DNA from: an uncultured Paludibacter sp.
Lineage (GTDB): Bacteria; Bacteroidota; Bacteroidia; Bacteroidales; Paludibacteraceae
Assembly: GCA_937897985.1 (NCBI GenBank)
Contig: CALCBD010000007.1
Location: forward strand, 1 to 10,099
Direction of reading: 5' to 3'
DNA: 10,099 nt
Part shown: piece after piece, positions 6,427 to 10,099 of the stretch
How the letters are laid out: every line of letters begins with the position of its first letter
Position numbering within the stretch: the first letter of the stretch is position 1
The notes under the pieces: model-generated
Told to the model about the DNA's origin: nothing
The model's database searches: none
Seen by the model: the letters and a program-made list of their open reading frames with translations, nothing else
Translations under genes and position numbers: made by a program

Positions 6427-7527
6427 ATGCAATTCGATATCGGTAAATATAAATTAAAACGAATTGATACTTATATTATCAAAAAGTTTTTGGGAACGTA
6501 CTTTTATTCCATAGTGCTTATTCTCAGTATTGCTATTGTATTTGACCTTACCGAAAAGTTAGATAATTTTTTTGACAATAATGCACCTCTGAAAGCGATT
6601 GTCTTTGATTATTATCTGAACTTTATTCCTTTCTATATGAACATGTTCAGTCCGTTGTTCACTTTTATTGCAGTTATATTTTTCACTTCGAAAATGGCAA
6701 CCAATACCGAAATTATTGCAATATTGGCCAGCGGTGTGAGTTTCAGGCGTTTAATGCGTCCGTATTTTATTTCTGCATTGGTCATTAGTTTGCTTGCATT
6801 TGTGCTGGGTGGATTTATTATTCCTCATGCCAATGGGAAAATGCTGAATTTTGAGGATAAATACATCAAAAAAGTAAAATCGGATCGCGCACGGAATGTG
6901 CAGATGGAAGTTGAACCCGGAGTGATTATGTATATCGAACGATATGAAATTGCCGAAAACCGTGGATATCACTTTTCACTTGAAAAATTTGACCACAAAA
7001 TTCTTAAATCGCGGCTGACAGCTGATTACATTGTTTGGGATTCAGCTTACGTTTGGACTATCACCGATTATTTACGTCGCGATTTTAACGGGATGCGCGA
7101 GTCAATTACAAAGGGAGCCACCAAAGATACGATTATTAAAGTTCAGCCAAGGGAATTTTTTATTACTTCGGCCGAAAGTGTACAAATGAACAATACCGAG
7201 TTGAAAGAATACCTCGACCGGCAACGAAACCGTGGCGTGGGTAGCATTCAGAATTTTGAGGATGAATATTACAGGCGTTATTCTATGCCGCTGGCTGCAT
7301 TTATCATGACTCTGATCGGTGTTTCGCTTTCGTCGCGTAAAGTTCGTGGTGGAATGGGAATACATTTGGGTATCGGGTTGGCTTTGAGCTCGTTATATAT
7401 ATTATTCTCTACCTTTTCCACTACGTTTTCCGTCAGTGGTTTGCTTTCTCCTTTCATTGCTGTTTGGCTTCCCAATATGGTATTTCTTGCCATTGGCATT
7501 TACCTTTACAAAACTGCTCCCAAATAA
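6427..7527 (+). CDS. LptF/LptG-family permease (YjgP/YjgQ), LPS export
   Basis: A 366-residue inner-membrane protein. In the LptB2FG transporter, LptF and LptG extract lipopolysaccharide from the inner membrane and pass it to LptC/LptA. The layout fits: three helices at about 21-40, 70-88 and 112-133, a beta-rich periplasmic domain at about 134-283, then three helices at about 284-302, 312-332 and 342-361. The segment TNTEIIAILASGVSFRRLMRP (about 92-112) is the conserved cytoplasmic coupling region that contacts the LptB ATPase. I cannot decide between LptF and LptG; the partner is not here. An in-frame TTG at 6418 lies only 1 nt after the AAAAGG at 6411-6416, whereas the ATG at 6427 is 10 nt away, so I chose the ATG. 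It is the last gene of the plus-strand cluster. Confidence 0.9.
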   Translation: MQFDIGKYKLKRIDTYIIKKFLGTYFYSIVLILSIAIVFDLTEKLDNFFDNNAPLKAIVFDYYLNFIPFYMNMFSPLFTFIAVIFFTSKMATNTEIIAILASGVSFRRLMRPYFISALVISLLAFVLGGFIIPHANGKMLNFEDKYIKKVKSDRARNVQMEVEPGVIMYIERYEIAENRGYHFSLEKFDHKILKSRLTADYIVWDSAYVWTITDYLRRDFNGMRESITKGATKDTIIKVQPREFFITSAESVQMNNTELKEYLDRQRNRGVGSIQNFEDEYYRRYSMPLAAFIMTLIGVSLSSRKVRGGMGIHLGIGLALSSLYILFSTFSTTFSVSGLLSPFIAVWLPNMVFLAIGIYLYKTAPK

Positions 7528-7540
7528 CAACAGGTACTGA

Positions 7541-7585
7541 AAAAAATTGAGCCTCTCATTGCTGAAAGGCTCATTGTGAATTTTA
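7541..7585 (-). terminator. Intrinsic terminator between convergent genes
   Basis: TGAGCCT (7548-7554) and AGGCTCA (7567-7573) form a perfect 7-bp stem with a 12-nt loop. Read on the minus strand, the stem is followed directly by ATTTTTT, which is a strong terminator for rfbB. On the plus strand the following sequence is only moderately T-rich (7574-7585), so it may also stop transcription from the lpt gene, less strongly. Confidence 0.75.
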
Positions 7586-7602
7586 GTTTCCCCTGCAGGT
7601 AA

Positions 7603-8661
7603 TTACCTGTTAAGGTATTGATTATCATAATATTTCTGGTATTGACCACTCGTTACATTGTCGAGCCATTCCTGATTTTCGAGGTACCAGTCAATGGTTT
7701 TTTCAAGCCCTTCCTCGAATTGCAGCGATGGGGACCAGCCAAGTTCGCGCTGTAATTTAGATGAATCAATGGCATATCTTAAATCGTGTCCGGCTCTGTC
7801 GGTTACAAAGGTAATCAGTGAAGCAGAACTACCGGCTTTTCGGTTCAGTTTCCTGTCCATAATTTCGCACAGCTTGTGAATCAGATCTATGTTTGTCCAT
7901 TCGTTGTTACCGCCAATATTGTAAGTTTCACCGTTTTTACCCTGATGGAAAATTACGTCAATGGCCCGGGCGTGATCATTTACCCACAACCAGTCTCTGA
8001 TGTTTTCACCTTTACCATAAACCGGAATTGTTTTGTTGTGCTTTATGTTGTTGATCGAAAGCGGGATTAACTTTTCGGGGAACTGGTTGGCTCCGTAATT
8101 GTTTGAACAGTTCGAAATTACAACAGGTAATCCGTAGGTATCGTGATACGCTCTGACAAAATGATCGGATGATGCTTTGCTTGCCGAGTAGGGTGAGTGA
8201 GGATCATACTTGTTGTTTTCGGTAAAAAATCCGCCATCAAGCTGTAATGCTCCATAAACTTCGTCGGTGGAAATATGATAAAACAATTTGTCCTCCATTT
8301 TACCCTTCCATGCATTCTTTGCGGCATTCAGTAAATTACAGGTTCCGAAAACATTGGTGCGGATAAACAGAAATGGATCTGTAATCGACCGGTCGACATG
8401 CGATTCGGCCGCAAGATGTATGATTCCGTCGAAACTGTATTTTGTGAATAAGCCCGAAATAAATGCTTCATCGGTTATATCTCCCTTTTCGAATTTGTAA
8501 TTGGGAGCCCCGACCAAATCATTCAGATTTTCGAGATTTCCTGCGTATGTAAGGGCATCAAGATTTACAATGTCGTATTCGGGGTACTTAGTTACGAATA
8601 ACCGGACTACGTGCGAGCCGATAAAGCCGGCTCCACCTGTAATAAGGATTGTTTTTTTCAT
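7603..8661 (-). CDS. rfbB: dTDP-glucose 4,6-dehydratase RfbB/RmlB
   Basis: A 352-residue cytosolic short-chain dehydrogenase that converts dTDP-glucose to dTDP-4-keto-6-deoxyglucose with bound NAD+, on the way to dTDP-rhamnose and other deoxysugars of surface polysaccharides. It has the NAD-binding GGAGFIGS (9-16), HLAAESHVDRS (82-92), the catalytic STDEVYG (131-137, with Thr132, Asp133, Glu134), the YxxxK pair Tyr158/Lys162 in SPYSASK, NNYGANQFPEKLIP (187-200), IRDWLWVNDH (221-230) and DRAGHDLRYAID (288-299). The Asp-Glu pair separates dehydratases from plain epimerases. The length is normal. rmlA, rmlC and rmlD are not adjacent, so it is a stand-alone gene with its own promoter and terminator. 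Convergent with the lpt gene and divergent from the HU-SPOR gene. Confidence 0.96.
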   Translation of the reverse strand: MKKTILITGGAGFIGSHVVRLFVTKYPEYDIVNLDALTYAGNLENLNDLVGAPNYKFEKGDITDEAFISGLFTKYSFDGIIHLAAESHVDRSITDPFLFIRTNVFGTCNLLNAAKNAWKGKMEDKLFYHISTDEVYGALQLDGGFFTENNKYDPHSPYSASKASSDHFVRAYHDTYGLPVVISNCSNNYGANQFPEKLIPLSINNIKHNKTIPVYGKGENIRDWLWVNDHARAIDVIFHQGKNGETYNIGGNNEWTNIDLIHKLCEIMDRKLNRKAGSSASLITFVTDRAGHDLRYAIDSSKLQRELGWSPSLQFEEGLEKTIDWYLENQEWLDNVTSGQYQKYYDNQYLNR

Positions 8662-8865
8662 GGGTGAAATTTTTTTACAAGCCGGGAAAAACTTAACTCA
8701 GGTGATGTGTGTATTGTTTCAGGGCTTTTAAAATGTTCAAATAAAATTACTTTATAACTGTTTTATGCCTGATTCAGAGTCAGATGTAAAATATATATTG
8801 CTATAATTGTTTGACAAACAATAATTTTATATTTTTACAGCCGGAATTAAATTACTTCAGAATCA
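8662..8865 (-). other. Long rfbB leader region
   Basis: If the promoter at 8870-8899 is correct, the rfbB mRNA has a 5' untranslated leader of roughly 200 nt, long compared with the 35-50 nt predicted for the other genes here. It contains the palindrome at 8806-8822, AT-rich DNA and no coding frame I would support. I recognise no riboswitch fold. No closer TAnnTTTG box was found on this strand. Confidence 0.4.
8806..8822. promoter_or_regulatory. 17-bp perfect palindrome, candidate operator or leader hairpin
   Basis: ATTGTTTG (8806-8813), a single central A (8814) and CAAACAAT (8815-8822) form an exact odd palindrome; two further pairs match beyond one mismatch (8803-8804 with 8824-8825). A one-base centre is too tight for an RNA hairpin without opening inner pairs, so a dimeric DNA-binding protein site fits better. 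It lies within the predicted rfbB leader, about 60 bp downstream of its start site. Confidence 0.45.
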
Positions 8866-8869
8866 ATTG

Positions 8870-8899
8870 CAAAGATACAATGTTTTTTATGTCTCACAA
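8870..8899 (-). promoter_or_regulatory. Promoter for rfbB
   Basis: On the minus strand, TTG (8899-8897) is followed after 19 nt by TATCTTTG (8877-8870) and then CA. This is a perfect match to TTG-N17-23-TAnnTTTG. The predicted start is near 8865. Its -33 element lies about 30 bp from that of the divergent HU-SPOR promoter. Confidence 0.65.
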
Positions 8900-8929
8900 C
8901 TTGTTCATAACTTTTTGCTAAAAGTAAAA

Positions 8930-8957
8930 TTGAATCGAAACACTTACATTAATTTTG
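8930..8957 (+). promoter_or_regulatory. Promoter for the HU-SPOR gene, predicting a leaderless mRNA
   Basis: TTG (8930-8932), a 17-nt spacer and TAATTTTG (8950-8957), followed by CA, match the Bacteroidota consensus. Only 4 nt separate the box from the ATG at 8962, so transcription should begin at or next to the start codon. Confidence 0.6.
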
Positions 8958-8961
8958 CATC

Positions 8962-9864
8962 ATGGGAAAAATAAATCAACATATTGAAAAGTTACTCGCT
9001 TATCACGACTATGTTGTTGTGCCTGGTTTAGGCGGGTTTGTTGTTCAGCATCAGTCTGCTTCTATCCACGATGACAGAGTAACCGCGCCATTTGCAACGG
9101 TAGGTTTTAACCCGCTTATGCATCATGCCGATGGACTATTGGCCATAGAAGTAGCGCGGGCAAACGGTATCACCTACCGAAAGGCAATGGAAATTATTGA
9201 TTTTGAAGTAAACGAAATTAAAAATCAACTCAGGCTTTCCAAAAATGTAGCTCTCGGAAATCTGGGAACTCTTGAACTTAACGAAAACGGATCGTATGGG
9301 TTTGTCCCGGGTTTGATTCCCGATTTTCTTCCTTTCAATCTTGGTTTAACTGATATTTATGTATCAAGGCTCGAGTCGGAAATTGAAAAATCGCGCAAAA
9401 TCACATTTGCATTGCCTTCCGTCAGAACTTTTAAATACGCTGCTGCAGCTGCCCTGTTGTTCGGTATGCTTATGATTTCACCTCATGTTAACGACATCAG
9501 ACGTGTCAATACTGCCGATTTCATTTCATTTTCGATGAATAAACCATTGGAAACCGCTACGGTGAACGAAGCCACAGCGAATACAATCATCGATGCTCCG
9601 GAGAATGTAACCGGCAATACGCAACAGAACGATTCCAATTCTTTTCATGTCGTTGTGGCCAGTCTGCCGACCCGGATTACTGCCGATAAATACTGCGAAT
9701 CACTCAGAGCTGAAAACTTTACGTCCGCTCATGTTATTCATCCGGCTAAGCTTTATCGCATTGTGCTGAAGTCTTTTGCCGATAAATCTGAAGCTGTTGC
9801 CTTTATGGAAAATCTTCGAAAAACTGACGATCGCTTTGAAACCGCCTGGGTATTGTGCAGGTAA
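8962..9864 (+). CDS. HU-fold (CCDC81-like) / transmembrane / SPOR protein
   Basis: A 300-residue predicted single-pass inner-membrane protein. Residues 1-135 resemble the bacterial CCDC81-like HU/IHF-fold pair: INQHIEKLLAYHDYVVVPGLGGFV (4-27) is a hallmark start, NPLMHHADGLL (50-60) follows, and NVALGNLGTLELNENG (95-110) carries the G-xG-L turn of HU folds. A basic, alanine-rich helix at about 157-174 is the only membrane span. A low-complexity Asn/Thr/Glu linker (about 192-226) leads to a SPOR domain (about 227-300, FHVVVASLPTRITADKYCESL onward), which in other proteins binds glycan strands lacking stem peptides at division septa. The inferred topology puts the HU part in the cytoplasm and SPOR in the periplasm. 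The gene stands alone between rfbB and rpsP. The next in-frame ATG is too far inside the HU domain, so I keep this start. Confidence 0.85.
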   Translation: MGKINQHIEKLLAYHDYVVVPGLGGFVVQHQSASIHDDRVTAPFATVGFNPLMHHADGLLAIEVARANGITYRKAMEIIDFEVNEIKNQLRLSKNVALGNLGTLELNENGSYGFVPGLIPDFLPFNLGLTDIYVSRLESEIEKSRKITFALPSVRTFKYAAAAALLFGMLMISPHVNDIRRVNTADFISFSMNKPLETATVNEATANTIIDAPENVTGNTQQNDSNSFHVVVASLPTRITADKYCESLRAENFTSAHVIHPAKLYRIVLKSFADKSEAVAFMENLRKTDDRFETAWVLCR

Positions 9865-9905
9865 CTGATGGTTTTCCGCCGGAGGACAACGACTTCGTAG
9901 TACAC

Positions 9906-9926
9906 TTAAAGTTTATTTTACTTTAA
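9906..9926 (+). terminator. Weak AT-rich hairpin after the HU-SPOR gene
   Basis: TTAAAGT (9906-9912) and ACTTTAA (9920-9926) are exact reverse complements around a 7-nt loop, about 40 nt past the stop codon. The stem has one G-C pair and only a short T-run after it, so termination would be inefficient. Confidence 0.25.
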
Positions 9927-9952
9927 ATTTATACCTGTAAATCAGACTAAGA

Positions 9953-9982
9953 TTGTTATTTGAAAATAATATATTATCTTTG
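9953..9982 (+). promoter_or_regulatory. Promoter for rpsP
   Basis: TTG (9953-9955), a 19-nt spacer and TATCTTTG (9975-9982), followed by CA, match the Bacteroidota consensus. The start is predicted near 9987, leaving an A-rich leader of about 48 nt before rpsP. Confidence 0.7.
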
Positions 9983-10034
9983 CAGTCGCTTTTCGGGAAA
10001 AAGCAATAGGTATAACATTTAAAACATTAAAAAA

Positions 10035-10099
10035 ATGCCCGCAAAAATCAGATTGCAACGTCATGGTCGTAAAGGATATGCTTATTATCATATCGTTAT
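10035..10099 (+). CDS. rpsP: 30S ribosomal protein bS16 (partial, N-terminus)
   Basis: The first 21 codons, after an A-rich stretch, read MPAKIRLQRHGRKGYAYYHIV, cut by the window edge. The KIRL-R-GRKG-Y-HIV pattern is the conserved N-terminus of bS16, a small-subunit protein that helps 16S rRNA fold during assembly. It has its own promoter (9953-9982). The gene usually encodes a protein of about 80 residues, longer in many Bacteroidota; the rest is outside the window. Confidence 0.93.
   Translation, partial: MPAKIRLQRHGRKGYAYYHIV

Noticed and set aside
7596..7609. 14-bp perfect palindrome CAGGTAATTACCTG overlapping the rfbB stop codon.
   Set aside because: It lies at a gene end, is partly constrained by coding sequence, and has no promoter nearby; probably incidental.

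Overview
The window looks like chromosomal DNA from a member of the Bacteroidota. The evidence is the gene content (a DUF4270-type lipoprotein next to a short starch-synthase-like protein, an HU-fold/SPOR fusion, and a Tgt without the usual zinc cysteines) and five intergenic boxes matching the phylum's -7 promoter element TAnnTTTG. Base composition is moderately AT-rich, and intergenic DNA is clearly richer in A+T than the genes. I see no phage genes, transposase, CRISPR array, rRNA or tRNA.

Layout. Positions 1-70 hold an imperfect inverted repeat of a dispersed-repeat type. Positions 228-2477 hold two minus-strand genes, probably one transcript: a truncated glycogen/starch-synthase-like protein followed by a DUF4270 lipoprotein. 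Their promoter lies at 2517-2549, and a perfect stem-loop sits at the predicted transcript start. A long AT-rich gap (2550-3237) with at most one doubtful small ORF separates them from a plus-strand cluster: panC, panD, hisH, tgt and an LptF/LptG-family permease (3298-7527). Gaps in this cluster are 23-68 nt, so it may be one transcription unit. It ends at a hairpin terminator shared with the convergent rfbB gene (7603-8661, minus). A roughly 300-nt intergenic region carries divergent promoters for rfbB, which has a long leader containing a 17-bp palindrome, and for an HU-fold/transmembrane/SPOR protein (8962-9864) whose promoter predicts a leaderless mRNA. The window ends in the first 21 codons of rpsP (ribosomal protein bS16).

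Functions. PanD makes beta-alanine and PanC joins it to pantoate to give pantothenate for coenzyme A. HisH supplies ammonia to HisF in histidine synthesis, but no other his gene is here. Tgt inserts the queuosine precursor into tRNA. The LptF/G protein is half of the inner-membrane lipopolysaccharide extractor. RfbB makes a dTDP-sugar intermediate for surface polysaccharide, so it and LptF/G both serve the envelope. Most of the window is housekeeping. The least explained parts are the truncated synthase with its lipoprotein partner and the HU-TM-SPOR protein, which could physically link DNA to septal peptidoglycan.
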